Assembly: GCA_016722705.1 (NCBI GenBank)
Contig: JADKGN010000004.1
Coordinates: 1,116,001 to 1,180,000, forward strand
Source of the DNA: Candidatus Dechloromonas phosphoritropha
Lineage (GTDB): Bacteria; Pseudomonadota; Gammaproteobacteria; Burkholderiales; Rhodocyclaceae
DNA length: 64,000 nt
Direction: 5' to 3'
Below the pieces are notes generated by a model. The model was not told the origin of the DNA. It saw only the letters and a program-made list of their open reading frames with translations, and ran no database searches. The position numbers and the translations under genes were made by a program. Shown piece after piece: positions 35,606 through 44,416 of this stretch (positions within the stretch are counted from its first letter, which is position 1; every line of letters starts with the position of its first letter).

Positions 35606-36238
35606 TCAGTCAGCCTGCGCGGCACCCTGAGCGAGCCGTTCCAGGATGATCTCGCCGACATGCCTGCTCGAAGGCAGAAGCGTATGAACGCAGTCGACCA
35701 GAACCTGATCAGGGATCCATTCGGCGCTCGCTTCCGAGACCGACACCACGCCATCGTTCGCTTCCCCGGCGAATACCTTGGCCGGCCAGGGTGGACCGCG
35801 CCGGCCGACAATGGCGGTTGTCGGCACCACCATCGGGCCAATTTCCTCCATTCTGGCGGTCGACCCGAGTAACTGGCCGCAATCGCCGGCAAGCCCGCGG
35901 TAGACGGGATTGCTACCAAGCTTTTGTGCGATACGCGATGGCTGCACGGGAGAACCCAGCAGAAACAGGTGCCGGGGCCGCCGGACCGCCTGTGGCAGGG
36001 AACTCAAGGCTGCCCTGAGCAGGACACCGCCGAGCGAATGCCCGACGACTACATAACTCCCCTTTTCCGCCAGTTCCGAGATTCGGGCGACAAGCCGCTC
36101 CGTGATTTCAGGAAAGACTTCCAGCGCCACCGAGTACCCGAAGGTGCTGGTCAGCAAACCTCCGCGCCTGAGTTGCAGGAGCAGCGGCAGCCCCGACAGC
36201 GGCGAGCGCCCCATTCCGTGAACGAACAACGCCTGCAT
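35606..36238 (-). CDS. alpha/beta-fold hydrolase
   Basis: A 210-aa lipase/esterase-like protein with the oxyanion-hole start VHGMGRSPLSG, nucleophile elbow GHSLGG (Ser in VVVGHSLGGVL), an acidic residue near GEANDGVVSV and a late His in CVHTLLPSS, so a Ser-Asp-His triad is plausible. It has no signal peptide. It is followed after 1 bp by the DUF2784 membrane-protein gene. The substrate is unknown. Confidence 0.82.
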   Translation of the reverse strand: MQALFVHGMGRSPLSGLPLLLQLRRGGLLTSTFGYSVALEVFPEITERLVARISELAEKGSYVVVGHSLGGVLLRAALSSLPQAVRRPRHLFLLGSPVQPSRIAQKLGSNPVYRGLAGDCGQLLGSTARMEEIGPMVVPTTAIVGRRGPPWPAKVFAGEANDGVVSVSEASAEWIPDQVLVDCVHTLLPSSRHVGEIILERLAQGAAQAD

Positions 36239-36398
36239 GACCTCCTCCCGTGGCCTGACGGCACCGCAGGAGAAGGTGCCTCATGCGGCATCGTGCCGTT
36301 AACCATTCGGAACAACAAGGTTCAATCAGAAATCGACATCGGGAAGCGCCCTTGGCCCGCCAGGAAAATGCAAGACGGCGCCGACAATCGACAAGCAG

Positions 36399-36767
36399 TC
36401 ACTGCATCGAATGCAGGCCGATCATGTTGCCTTCGGTGTCGCTGACCAGCGCGATGAACCCGTACTGGCCGATGGACATTTTTTCCTTCTGGACCTTGCC
36501 GCCGGACTCGGCCGCCTTCGCAGCCTCGACCGCACAGTCCGCGCAACTGAAGTAGATCAGGATGTTATTGCCGCCCATGGGAAAGCCGGGCATCCTGACC
36601 AACGCACCGGATGCGCCAGGCTTTTCCGGCAGCATGGGGAATGCCCACATCTCAATTCCCGGACTCTCGAGTTCGGCAAGCTCAACGCCGAAAACCGCCT
36701 CGTAGAATGCCTTGGCGCGCGCCATGTCGGCGACGTAGATTTCAAACCAGCCAACAGGATTGTTCAT
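36399..36767 (-). CDS. VOC-family (glyoxalase/bleomycin-resistance fold) protein
   Basis: The 122-aa product carries two beta-alpha-beta-beta-beta modules: NPVGWFEIYVADMARAKAFY with FEAVFG-type turn, and ILIYFSCADCAVEAAKAAES with a C-terminal DTEGNMIGLHS, the usual metal-site Glu/His region. Close relatives are annotated as glyoxalase-like or PhnB-like proteins of unknown substrate. It stands alone, with 160 bp upstream of the alpha/beta hydrolase and about 50 bp to the next gene. Confidence 0.85.
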   Translation of the reverse strand: MNNPVGWFEIYVADMARAKAFYEAVFGVELAELESPGIEMWAFPMLPEKPGASGALVRMPGFPMGGNNILIYFSCADCAVEAAKAAESGGKVQKEKMSIGQYGFIALVSDTEGNMIGLHSMQ

Positions 36768-36819
36768 GCCATTCCTTTCGTCATCGCAGCGATTGAACCC
36801 TGGCCTGGAGCCAGGAGGA

Positions 36820-37191
36820 TCACAAGTCCGCGTATTCCAGGATTTCCTGGCCCATCAACAGGCACTCGCCCGACATTCGCGCATAGATGAAGCGCATCCG
36901 GTACTGTCCCTTGTAAATGTGGCCCCACACCTGCAGCACATCGAGTAGTTGTTTCCTGTTTGCCGGATTGCGGATCGGAGCCAGTTCCATAACGGATTTG
37001 TCCACTTCGATGCGGTCATCCGGCCCAAAGTGGAACGCGAGCAGCTTTGCGGCCTGTTCCGTGGCGGCGCTGGCACATCGATGTGGCGGCGCGGCATGCG
37101 CCAGACTGCCCAGCAACATCAGGGCCACGCATGCCGCGCATGCCGTAATCTTCAAAGCCAATCCCGACATCACTATCTTCCCGATCGACAT
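36820..37191 (-). CDS. small exported protein of unknown function
   Basis: ATG 37191 gives 123 aa with a signal peptide (MSIGKIVMSGLALKITACAACV.. to cleavage after AHA). The mature part of about 85 residues has RIEVDKSVMELAPIRNPANR and a GHIYKGQYRMRFIYARMSGE stretch, predicted alpha/beta, with two cysteines that could pair in the periplasm. I do not recognise the family. An alternative frame start 35 codons upstream overlaps the GH19 gene and is unlikely. Confidence 0.65.
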   Translation of the reverse strand: MSIGKIVMSGLALKITACAACVALMLLGSLAHAAPPHRCASAATEQAAKLLAFHFGPDDRIEVDKSVMELAPIRNPANRKQLLDVLQVWGHIYKGQYRMRFIYARMSGECLLMGQEILEYADL

Positions 37192-37246
37192 GAACGATCC
37201 ATCACCCACCAACCTCGCCCACCCGTCAAGATTACGACAGACGGAG

Positions 37247-37888
37247 CTACAGCCATACGGCCTTGGTACGCCTCGCCCACTCCATCCGCTCGGCAAGGCC
37301 GATCAGTCCGCCGTTGATGGCGCGTGTGATTCTTCTTATGTCATCCTGGTCGGCCAGGACATTGCACCCCTTTGCAGCCCACTCGGCTGCCGCAATCGCC
37401 AGGCACCATTCCGCGCCGATGACCTCGTCGGGCGCGGCTACCAAGTCAGGGGCGGCGGGGTTGTCCTTGCGCAGGATGGCAGTCGCCTCCTGGTAGCTTG
37501 CCTTGCCGGTGAGTTGCATCAGGCCACGTCCGCGATACGTGTAGCCATCATTGGGGGCCGTATTGCCCATGCGTCCGCCATAGACCTCATTGGCGAGCTT
37601 CTGCGGGTTACCGGCATAAATAGAAGGATCAAGAGGGCCACTAGGCTTGAAGCGCGATGGCCAGACTTTCGGCAGACGCCCTGCGCTGTAGTTGAGGTTC
37701 TCGAACTGGATGGCGAGTCCGCCCGACTCGTGCAGTATCTGGGCCATGAAATGGGCCACGCGCAGCGGCGTTTGCGAAATCCCATAGCGATCGAAAACGG
37801 ACTGGCCGTTCTGGAAGGCGTCGCGATAGCTCGATCGTGCATTGGGCGAGAGATGCAGAACCTGGACAAGGGTAACAGGGATGGTCAT
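37247..37888 (-). CDS. GH19 chitinase/lysozyme-like glycosidase
   Basis: The 213-aa product matches the glycoside hydrolase 19 fold used by phage endolysins and bacterial lysozyme-like enzymes: HFMAQILHESGG with the catalytic Glu, FENLNYSAGRL, and YRGRGLMQLTGKASYQE, where the second acidic function and substrate loop lie, then RRITRAINGG. There is no signal peptide and no holin or spanin nearby, so it may be a phage-derived orphan or be released by other means. Confidence 0.88.
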   Translation of the reverse strand: MTIPVTLVQVLHLSPNARSSYRDAFQNGQSVFDRYGISQTPLRVAHFMAQILHESGGLAIQFENLNYSAGRLPKVWPSRFKPSGPLDPSIYAGNPQKLANEVYGGRMGNTAPNDGYTYRGRGLMQLTGKASYQEATAILRKDNPAAPDLVAAPDEVIGAEWCLAIAAAEWAAKGCNVLADQDDIRRITRAINGGLIGLAERMEWARRTKAVWL

Positions 37889-38163
37889 GGCTATTGCTCC
37901 TCACGAAATGAATGTCTGGTCGTACGCGCTGTATGGATAACGGAAAACCGCTGGCAACCGTCGCAATCGTAACCGAGTTTCCGGGCCTGATCATGTACAC
38001 GAAAGATGAAGCCCGTGCGCGTTGTCACCGTCACGCTCGATCTGACGCAGAATATATTCTCATTACCTGGAGTTGACCAGATCGGCGGGGTTGCCGTCCT
38101 CAAGCCGGAGTTGGTATCAGCGCGCCCGCGCCGGAGTTCGTCGCCGGGTTCGCGCCTCTCCGT
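37889..38163. other. intergenic region without recognisable gene
   Basis: Short open frames here do not resemble proteins and no RNA gene, repeat or convincing promoter was found. Confidence 0.5.
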
Positions 38164-38720
38164 TCAGGATTCGTCGGCAAACCGCACCCAGATCTTCTTC
38201 TTTGCACCGGGCTTGAGATTGACCCAGAAGTGATAGACCATGGGCATGCTGTTGCCGTAGATCTCGACCTTGTACTTTCCCGGCGTGACCCTGTACGCGG
38301 TCAATGCCGGTGAGGCCCCCGACCTTCCGGCCGTCGATGAAAGCGATAGCAGCCTCGTCGGGCGGCGTGATCTGGAACAGCAGCGTCGCCGACGCCCCGC
38401 CGGTCAGCGGCGCCGCAGCATCTGTTGATGCGGATTTCGGCTGCCCTCGCCCCCATGCGCCTCATTGGCGCCCCGGATCCGGCGTGTTTGCCCTTGGCGG
38501 CGGACGGCACGGAAGGCTGCCGCGTTCCCGGAACTTCCGCAAGGGACGCGGCTCGAGGCGCGGGAGGTATCCCTGGGTGGGTGAGAGCGAAGATCCCGAG
38601 CGCGCCGAGCAAGGCAGCAGCGGAAGCCACGCCGACAAGCCTGGCGCACCAGCGGCCCGCAGGCGGCGCCGCAGCGGGCGCGGTTGTTCTCCAGTATTTC
38701 CAAAAGCGAGTCCAGAGACA
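38164..38720 (-). pseudogene. decayed membrane protein with C-terminal PEGA-like domain
   Basis: Read on the minus strand, a transmembrane-like stretch (ASAAALLGALGIFALTHPG) is followed by frameshifted pieces: ATLLFQITPPDEAAIAFIDG and, in the next frame, LTAYRVTPGKYKVEIYG, ending WVNLKPGAKKKIWVRFADES with a stop at 38164. This is the layout of the C-terminus of a membrane-anchored protein (often a Ser/Thr kinase or sensor) with a PEGA-type surface domain. At least two frameshifts and an in-frame stop make it non-functional. The upstream catalytic part is missing, replaced by transposase scraps. Confidence 0.6.
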
Positions 38721-38860
38721 ATTATTGACCAGTGCTCCCGACGAATAACCATTGAGGAATCCTTTCGTGATCTCAAGAACGAGCGGCTTGGTCTTGGCTT
38801 TAGCGCTTCGCGATCACGCTCGGGCAAACGACTTGAGATTCTGCTGGTGATCCTAAAATC
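38717..38860 (+). pseudogene. IS4-family transposase C-terminal remnant
   Basis: The plus strand encodes a fragment around RRITIEESFRDLKNERLGLG and RSGKRLEILLVIL. The R-x3-E-x6-K spacing is that of the IS4 YREK signature, with the Tyr replaced by Cys. No ends or other parts are found; it abuts the IS5-like remnant. Confidence 0.7.
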
Positions 38861-38861
38861 C

Positions 38862-39068
38862 TCAGTTAGCCGGGAGCGCCTTCCACTGGCAACCTGTGCG
38901 CAACACATAAACAATCGCCTCGAAGACCAGTCTGGGTTCTTTGGGCTTGCGCCCACCGCCAGCCTTACGGGCGTAGCTCCGATCCGCCAGTCGCTGGCGG
39001 ATCGGCATCAGTGGCTCAACACGTTTCCAGAATTCGTCGGTCACTTCCCATGATTTGGCTCTTGACAT
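38862..39068 (-). pseudogene. IS5/IS427-type transposase N-terminal remnant
   Basis: Starts MSRAKSWEVTDEFWKRVEPL and continues to AGGGRKPKEPRLVFEAIVYV then LRTGCQWKALP, the DUF4096 N-terminal domain of IS5-group transposases. It stops after about 68 residues, at the junction with the IS4 remnant, so the DDE domain is lost. Confidence 0.8.
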
Positions 39069-39175
39069 CATCGCTCCGCACGCGATCCCCGCGCATGGGA
39101 TGTGATTAAACACTATTTGCGGATAGGCTCTAAGTTTTCGACTTTAATTGTCAAGAACAGACGCCAGCGCCTCCG

Positions 39176-39928
39176 TCATTCCGAGCGAGGAAGCTTGGCG
39201 CCTGCGCAGATCGCCTCGCGCGCCAGCGCCGCCACCTGGCGGCGATTCTCGCCGTGCACACCCAGCGCCGGGCAGGCTACAACACGGGCGACCAGGCTCT
39301 TGCGCCCGATAATTGCGCCCAGGCATTGCGCCAGCGAGATGTCACCCACGTAGCCCGGGGCAAGACTGCGGCTTCCGTCCGCCTCCCAGTACGAAATCGC
39401 CACCGGCAGAACCGGCCGGCTGGCGGCGAGCGCGGGCTGGATCAACGCGGCATGAAAATGGAGCAGATGGGTGCCGTCGGTCGTCGTTCCCTCGGGAAAA
39501 ACAGCGACGTAATTGCCGTTGGCCAGGATGTCGGCTACCTGCTGGTTGATGATGCGGGCGTGTCCGCGGCTACCGCGACGCAGGAACACGGTTTCGCTAC
39601 GCGCCGCTAGCAGGCCGACCAACGGCCAGTGGCGAACCTCTTCCTTCGAAACGAAGGCCGCCGGCAGAACCGCATTGATGATGAAGATATCGATCCACGA
39701 GATATGGTTGGCGACGATGAGAGCGCCTGGAACGGCTTCGGTCAGATCCGGATCGAGCCTGACACCAAGCGAATTGACGACACGGCGGGCGGCGCCGGCT
39801 TTCAGGCGCTGGCGGGTAGCGTTGCGGCAGATCGGAAAAAGACAAAGAGCGACAACGAAGGCCCAGATCATCGCCAGCGCAAGACGAAACAGCCGGAAGG
39901 CGCGTAGCAGGGGGGGGGCTTCGCTCAA
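39176..39928 (-). CDS. 1-acyl-sn-glycerol-3-phosphate acyltransferase (PlsC-like)
   Basis: Transfers an acyl chain to lysophosphatidate in phospholipid synthesis. The 250-aa product (TTG start at 39928) has an N-terminal membrane anchor (about residues 15-35), the catalytic NHISWID (H-x4-D, residues 74-80) and the FPEGTTTDG glycerol-phosphate motif near 143. A run of nine C residues falls in codons 4-7, so slippage would move the start out of frame. The next internal ATG is at codon 20, inside the anchor. The protein could equally be an ornithine-lipid or lyso-lipid acyltransferase. Confidence 0.88.
   Translation of the reverse strand: MSEAPPLLRAFRLFRLALAMIWAFVVALCLFPICRNATRQRLKAGAARRVVNSLGVRLDPDLTEAVPGALIVANHISWIDIFIINAVLPAAFVSKEEVRHWPLVGLLAARSETVFLRRGSRGHARIINQQVADILANGNYVAVFPEGTTTDGTHLLHFHAALIQPALAASRPVLPVAISYWEADGSRSLAPGYVGDISLAQCLGAIIGRKSLVARVVACPALGVHGENRRQVAALAREAICAGAKLPRSE
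39910..39918. repeat. homopolymer tract, nine G (C on coding strand)
   Basis: G9 on the plus strand within the first codons of the plsC-like gene. It is long enough to be slippage-prone. Confidence 0.8.
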
Positions 39929-40094
39929 TCTGGCGGCACTGGAAGATGTCTGGTGTCTCAGCCTGGCCGTCCCGCCTCAGGGATGACAGCCAGGAAGGGC
40001 TTGCCCAGCCTGCCGCCAAAGGCCGCGAAACAAGCTTTGAGCAATCGCGTTACCCTCATGCTGCCGGAGGATGATAGCAATTTCCTGTACCTGA

Positions 40095-41030
40095 TTACCA
40101 GGGTGACATACCGAATGCCCGCTGGTGGCGTTCGCCGATCTCCTCGCGGCTGGGCTGGTGGTTCTGACCACCGCGATAGGCGATCTTGATCGCTCCCATC
40201 ACGGCAGCCAGTCGGCCGGTACTCACCCAGTCGAAACCGTTGGCGATGCCGTAGAGCAGACCGGCGCGATAGGCATCGCCGCAACCGGTCGGATCGACGA
40301 TCCGGTCGGCCTCGACACAGGGAATCTCATAGCGCTGGCCGCCGGCAAGGATTTCGGAACCCTCGCCACCGCGCGTGACGATCAGGGCATCGACTTCCCC
40401 GGCCAGTTGCTCCAGGCTGTGCCCGGTGCGATCGCTCAGCAGCTTCGCCTCATAATCGTTGAAGCAGGCGTAATTCGCCAGCCGCATGAAATCTAGAAGT
40501 TCGTCGCCGCTGAACATCGGTATCCCTTGTCCCGGATCGAAGACGAACGGCACGCCCGCCGCCGCAAAGTCGCGGGCGTGTTGCGTCATTCCTTCGCGCC
40601 CGTCCGGTGCGACGATCCCGAGGCGCGCCGTATGTGCGGAGGCGACCTTGTTCAGGTGCGAGAAGCTCATGGCCCCCGGGTGGAAAGCCGTGATCTGGTT
40701 GTCGTCGAGATCGGTCGTGATGAATGCCTGGGCAGTGAAGCTGCCGGGAAAATGGCGCACATGCGTCCGCGGGAGGGCGAGACGATCCAGCCGTTCGAGG
40801 TAGGCCCCGGCATCATCACCGACCGTCGCCATGATCAGCGGCTCGCCGCCAAGCAGCATCAGGTTGTAGGCGATATTGCCGGCGCAGCCGCCGTATTCGC
40901 GGCGCATCTCGGGAACCATGAAGGAGACGTTCAGGATGTGGATCTGCTCGGGCAGGATGTGGTTCTTGAAGCGGTCGGGAAAGACCATGATGTTGTCAAA
41001 GGCGAGGGAACCGCAGATCAGGGTGGTCAT
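40095..41030 (-). CDS. PfkB-family carbohydrate/nucleoside kinase
   Basis: The 311-aa product has the ribokinase fold: N-terminal GSLAFDNIM, the GGCAGNIAYNL substrate-binding region, and the PfkB signature DPTGCGDAYRAGLL with the catalytic Asp of GCGDAYRAG. Betaproteobacterial orthologues in this position are usually annotated as adenosine kinase or ribokinase-like; the true substrate is uncertain. It follows the zinc-ribbon gene with a 4-bp overlap and ends the aroQ-accB-accC-prmA run. Confidence 0.87.
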   Translation of the reverse strand: MTTLICGSLAFDNIMVFPDRFKNHILPEQIHILNVSFMVPEMRREYGGCAGNIAYNLMLLGGEPLIMATVGDDAGAYLERLDRLALPRTHVRHFPGSFTAQAFITTDLDDNQITAFHPGAMSFSHLNKVASAHTARLGIVAPDGREGMTQHARDFAAAGVPFVFDPGQGIPMFSGDELLDFMRLANYACFNDYEAKLLSDRTGHSLEQLAGEVDALIVTRGGEGSEILAGGQRYEIPCVEADRIVDPTGCGDAYRAGLLYGIANGFDWVSTGRLAAVMGAIKIAYRGGQNHQPSREEIGERHQRAFGMSPW

Positions 41031-42157
41031 GGCAGGGCTCGGGGGTAGAAGATATAAAGCTTGTAGCCGGCGGCGCCCAGCCCCTTGGCGTCGATCCAGA
41101 GACGAACGGGAACTTCCGCGTCGGCGGGGAAGGAGGTCAGATCTTTGCCGGGCGCCAGATAGTCGGCGGCAGACAGGACGCGCCGCGCGACTACCACATC
41201 GCTCGCATCGGTCAGTGTCAGCTCGAGCGCCGGCCAGGCTTGGGCATAGGCAGCCTGATTGCGCAGCGTCGCCTGCAGGACGAACAGCCCGCGAACGTTG
41301 TCCGACTGCAGATCGGAAGCTTCGATGCTGACCAGTTCACTGCGGGTCGGGAGCGGCACGGCAATCCCCAGCGCTGCGAACAATTCCCCAGCGACGGGAA
41401 CATGCCGCACCAGATCGCTGCGGTAGTAATAGGCAAGCTGGAACGCCAGAGCGGCAAGCAGCAGCAGCAGGGCAACAACGAACGGCCAGGTAGCGCGCGG
41501 GTGCACAGCAGCACCATCGAGTGCGCCGGCCGTCCAGCGATTGTAGGCGGGCGCTTCAGCCAGCTCACCAGCGGCGACCGGGCCGGCCCCGCGCGCGGCC
41601 CGAGTGGCTTCCTCGATGGTCTCCGCACGAACCCCTTCCGCTTCCTGTTCCGCCTCTGTCGCGGTCGACCCGGGAATCGCGGCAATTTCCGCAGCGCTGT
41701 CCAGATCGCGGTCAGCCGCTTCCGGATCCGGCTCAACGCAGACGTCGGATGCGGTCTCTTCGGCCGCAACCTCGGCGCCCGCCGGTTCCGCATGGCCGTC
41801 GTCGTCCTCTGACGCAGCGGTTTCCTCCATTAACCCCTTTGCCGGATCTGCTGCGCTGTCGGCTTCGGCTTCGGCTCCGATCTCAGGCTGGACTTCGCCT
41901 GCGACCGGCTCAGGGAGCGTAGCGGGCTCGCTGGCGAGCGCGGTCACCGCTTTTGGCTCGGGGCCAGGTCCTCGCGCGTCCATGACGTCGGCCGCCGCCA
42001 CGACAGCAGGCGGTGTCTTCGGCGGGTCGTCGATCAACTCCTGGAAAGCGTTGAAGATGCACTGGCAAAAGCCGCATTTGACCTTCCCGGCCTTGGCCCG
42101 CAACTGATCGGAAGTGACCCGGAAGACTGTGTTGCAGGTGGGGCAACGAGTACGCAT
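41027..42157 (-). CDS. DUF3426 zinc-ribbon membrane protein
   Basis: ATG 42157 (MRTRCPTCNTVFRV) gives 376 aa. There is an N-terminal zinc ribbon with Cys5, Cys8, Cys28 and Cys31 (MJ0042 type), then an Ala/Glu-rich acidic linker of about 170 residues with low complexity, one membrane helix (WPFVVALLLLLAALAFQLAYY, two overlapping pieces, near residue 232) and a C-terminal DUF3426 beta domain (GLFVLQATLRNQA, WPALELTLTDASD). The family is typical of betaproteobacteria and of unknown function. It is coupled to prmA (TGATG) and the kinase. Confidence 0.88.
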   Translation of the reverse strand: MRTRCPTCNTVFRVTSDQLRAKAGKVKCGFCQCIFNAFQELIDDPPKTPPAVVAAADVMDARGPGPEPKAVTALASEPATLPEPVAGEVQPEIGAEAEADSAADPAKGLMEETAASEDDDGHAEPAGAEVAAEETASDVCVEPDPEAADRDLDSAAEIAAIPGSTATEAEQEAEGVRAETIEEATRAARGAGPVAAGELAEAPAYNRWTAGALDGAAVHPRATWPFVVALLLLLAALAFQLAYYYRSDLVRHVPVAGELFAALGIAVPLPTRSELVSIEASDLQSDNVRGLFVLQATLRNQAAYAQAWPALELTLTDASDVVVARRVLSAADYLAPGKDLTSFPADAEVPVRLWIDAKGLGAAGYKLYIFYPRALP

Positions 42158-43047
42158 CAGGACTTGGTACCGGTCAGGCATACCCAGTCTTCGCGAAAAT
42201 CGGCAATCCGCATCGGTAGCCACTGCCCGTAAATCGCCATGATTTCGTCCGCCTGCTCGCGCAGGATGCCGGACAGAGCCAGGCGACCACCTCCGCGGAC
42301 ATGGGCGCAGATGGCCGGGGCTAGGACGCGTAATGGATTAGACAAGATATTGGCCACGACGAGATCATACGCGCCGGCAACCGGCTGCGCCGAGTCGTGA
42401 AACGTCGCGTTCACGCCGTTTCGTTGCGCATTGGCCCGGGCCGCTTCAACCGCCAGCGGGTCGATGTCGACACCAACCACGCTGGCAGCCCCGAGACGGG
42501 CCGCCGCAATCGCCAGAATGCCTGAGCCGCATCCATAATCGAGAACCGAACAGCCGGCGTGAACATTGCGTTCGAGCCATTCGAGACAAAGACGGGTGGT
42601 CGGATGCGATCCGGTGCCGAAGGCCATTCCGGGGTCGAGAACCAGGTTGACCGCGGCTGGGTCCGGCGCCGCGTGCCAGGAGGGAACGATCCACAAGCGC
42701 TCCGACACGCGGATGGGATCGAACTGCGACTGGGTCAGCCGGACCCAGTTCTGCTCGGCGACTTCCTCGACGGTCCATGCCGGCACCGTAGTCAGACCAG
42801 CAGTGGCGCTCGCTCGTGCCAGCAGGGCGCCGACATCGACATCGGGTTCGAGCAGGGCAATGACACGGGAACGGTTCCAGCCAGACGCGACGATCGAACC
42901 CGGCTCGCCGAACTGTGGTTGTTCGTCCGGTGTTCCGGCGTCGGCATCCTCGACGCTGGCAGAGAGCGCCCCGACATCCAGAAGGGCATCACACACCGGT
43001 TCGGCATGTGATGCATCGGTCAGGAAACTGACGCTCTGCCAGGCCAT
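42157..43047 (-). CDS. prmA: ribosomal protein L11 methyltransferase
   Basis: Trimethylates several amino groups of ribosomal protein L11. The 296-aa product has the N-terminal substrate domain (MAWQSVSFLTDASHAEPV) and a SAM-dependent core with motif I LDYGCGSGILAIAAARLG and the post-motif NILSNPL (NPPF-like). Length and order match PrmA. It lies 3 bp after accC and overlaps the DUF3426 start by 1 bp. Confidence 0.95.
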   Translation of the reverse strand: MAWQSVSFLTDASHAEPVCDALLDVGALSASVEDADAGTPDEQPQFGEPGSIVASGWNRSRVIALLEPDVDVGALLARASATAGLTTVPAWTVEEVAEQNWVRLTQSQFDPIRVSERLWIVPSWHAAPDPAAVNLVLDPGMAFGTGSHPTTRLCLEWLERNVHAGCSVLDYGCGSGILAIAAARLGAASVVGVDIDPLAVEAARANAQRNGVNATFHDSAQPVAGAYDLVVANILSNPLRVLAPAICAHVRGGGRLALSGILREQADEIMAIYGQWLPMRIADFREDWVCLTGTKS

Positions 43048-43050
43048 CGC

Positions 43051-44409
43051 CTATTTCTTGACTTCGCCCTTTTCGGCGAGTTTCTTCTCAAGGTAGTGAA
43101 TGCTTGTGCCGCCCTCGACGAAGCGCGCGTCGTGCATCAATTCCTGATGGAGCGGAATGTTGGTCTTGATGCCCTCGATGCCCATTTCGGACAGCGCGAT
43201 GCGCATACGGCGAATCGCCTGCCCCCGCGTGTCACCGTAGGCGATCACCTTGCCGACCATCGAGTCGTAGTGCGAGGGCACGGTATAGCCCTGATAGATG
43301 TGCGAATCGACACGGATTCCCGGTCCGCCGGGCGGATGATAGAAAGTGATCTTGCCAGGACAGGGGACGAACGTGAAGGGATCTTCGGCGTTGATGCGGC
43401 ATTCAATGGCGTGACCGCGGAACGTGACGTCCTTCTGCCGGTAGCGCAGCTTCTCTCCCGCTGCGACACGGATCTGCTCCTGGACAATATCGATGCCGGT
43501 GATCGCCTCGGTCACCGGATGTTCGACCTGAACACGGGTGTTCATCTCGATGAAGAAGAACTCGCCGTTTTCGTAGAGGAATTCAAAGGTGCCCACGCCG
43601 CGGTAACCAATCTTGCGGCAGGCGTCGGCACAGCGTTCGCCGATGCGGCTGATCAGTCGGGCCGGGATGTGCGGCGCTGGAGCTTCCTCAATCACCTTCT
43701 GGTGGCGGCGCTGCATTGAGCAGTCACGCTCGCCGAGATAGATGACATTACGAAACTGGTCGGCGAGAATCTGGATTTCCACGTGACGCGGATTCTCCAG
43801 ATATTTCTCCATATACACCATCGAGTTGCCGAATGCAGCCTGCGCCTCGGTGCGTGTCATCTGCACGGCGCTGATCAGCGCCGCTTCCGTATGAACCACG
43901 CGCATGCCGCGCCCGCCACCACCACCGGACGCCTTGATGATCACCGGATAGCCGACCAGCCGGGCTATCTGCACGATTTCCCTGGGATCTTCCGGCAACG
44001 CGCCATCTGAACCAGACACGCAGGGAACGCCGGCAGCCTTCATCGCGTCCTTGGCGGACACCTTGTCCCCCATCAGGCGTATGGTTTCGGCGCGCGGTCC
44101 GATGAAGACGAAGCCTGACGATTCGACACGCTCGGCAAAATCGGCATTCTCCGAAAGGAACCCGTAGCCGGGATGGATGGCCTCGGAATCGGTCACTTCA
44201 GCCGCCGAGATGATGGCCGGAATGTTCAAATAGCTCAGGGCCGACTGCGCCGGACCGATGCAGACCGACTCGTCGCCCAGCTTGACATACTTGGCTTCGC
44301 GATCTGCCTCGGAATGGACGACGACGGTCTTGATGCCGAGTTCGCGACAAGCGCGCTGAACGCGCAAGGCAATTTCGCCGCGGTTGGCGATCAGAATTTT
44401 TCCGAACAT
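43051..44409 (-). CDS. accC: acetyl-CoA carboxylase biotin carboxylase subunit
   Basis: Carboxylates biotin on AccB with ATP and bicarbonate, the first step of fatty-acid synthesis. ATG 44409 (MFGKILIANRGEIALRV) gives 452 aa. Motifs: KASGGGGGRGM ATP-grasp loop, ERDCSMQRRHQKVIEEAP, and FIEMNTRVQVEHPVTE with catalytic Glu/Arg residues. It lies 7 bp downstream of accB. Confidence 0.97.
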   Translation of the reverse strand: MFGKILIANRGEIALRVQRACRELGIKTVVVHSEADREAKYVKLGDESVCIGPAQSALSYLNIPAIISAAEVTDSEAIHPGYGFLSENADFAERVESSGFVFIGPRAETIRLMGDKVSAKDAMKAAGVPCVSGSDGALPEDPREIVQIARLVGYPVIIKASGGGGGRGMRVVHTEAALISAVQMTRTEAQAAFGNSMVYMEKYLENPRHVEIQILADQFRNVIYLGERDCSMQRRHQKVIEEAPAPHIPARLISRIGERCADACRKIGYRGVGTFEFLYENGEFFFIEMNTRVQVEHPVTEAITGIDIVQEQIRVAAGEKLRYRQKDVTFRGHAIECRINAEDPFTFVPCPGKITFYHPPGGPGIRVDSHIYQGYTVPSHYDSMVGKVIAYGDTRGQAIRRMRIALSEMGIEGIKTNIPLHQELMHDARFVEGGTSIHYLEKKLAEKGEVKK

Positions 44410-44416
44410 TGCTCGT

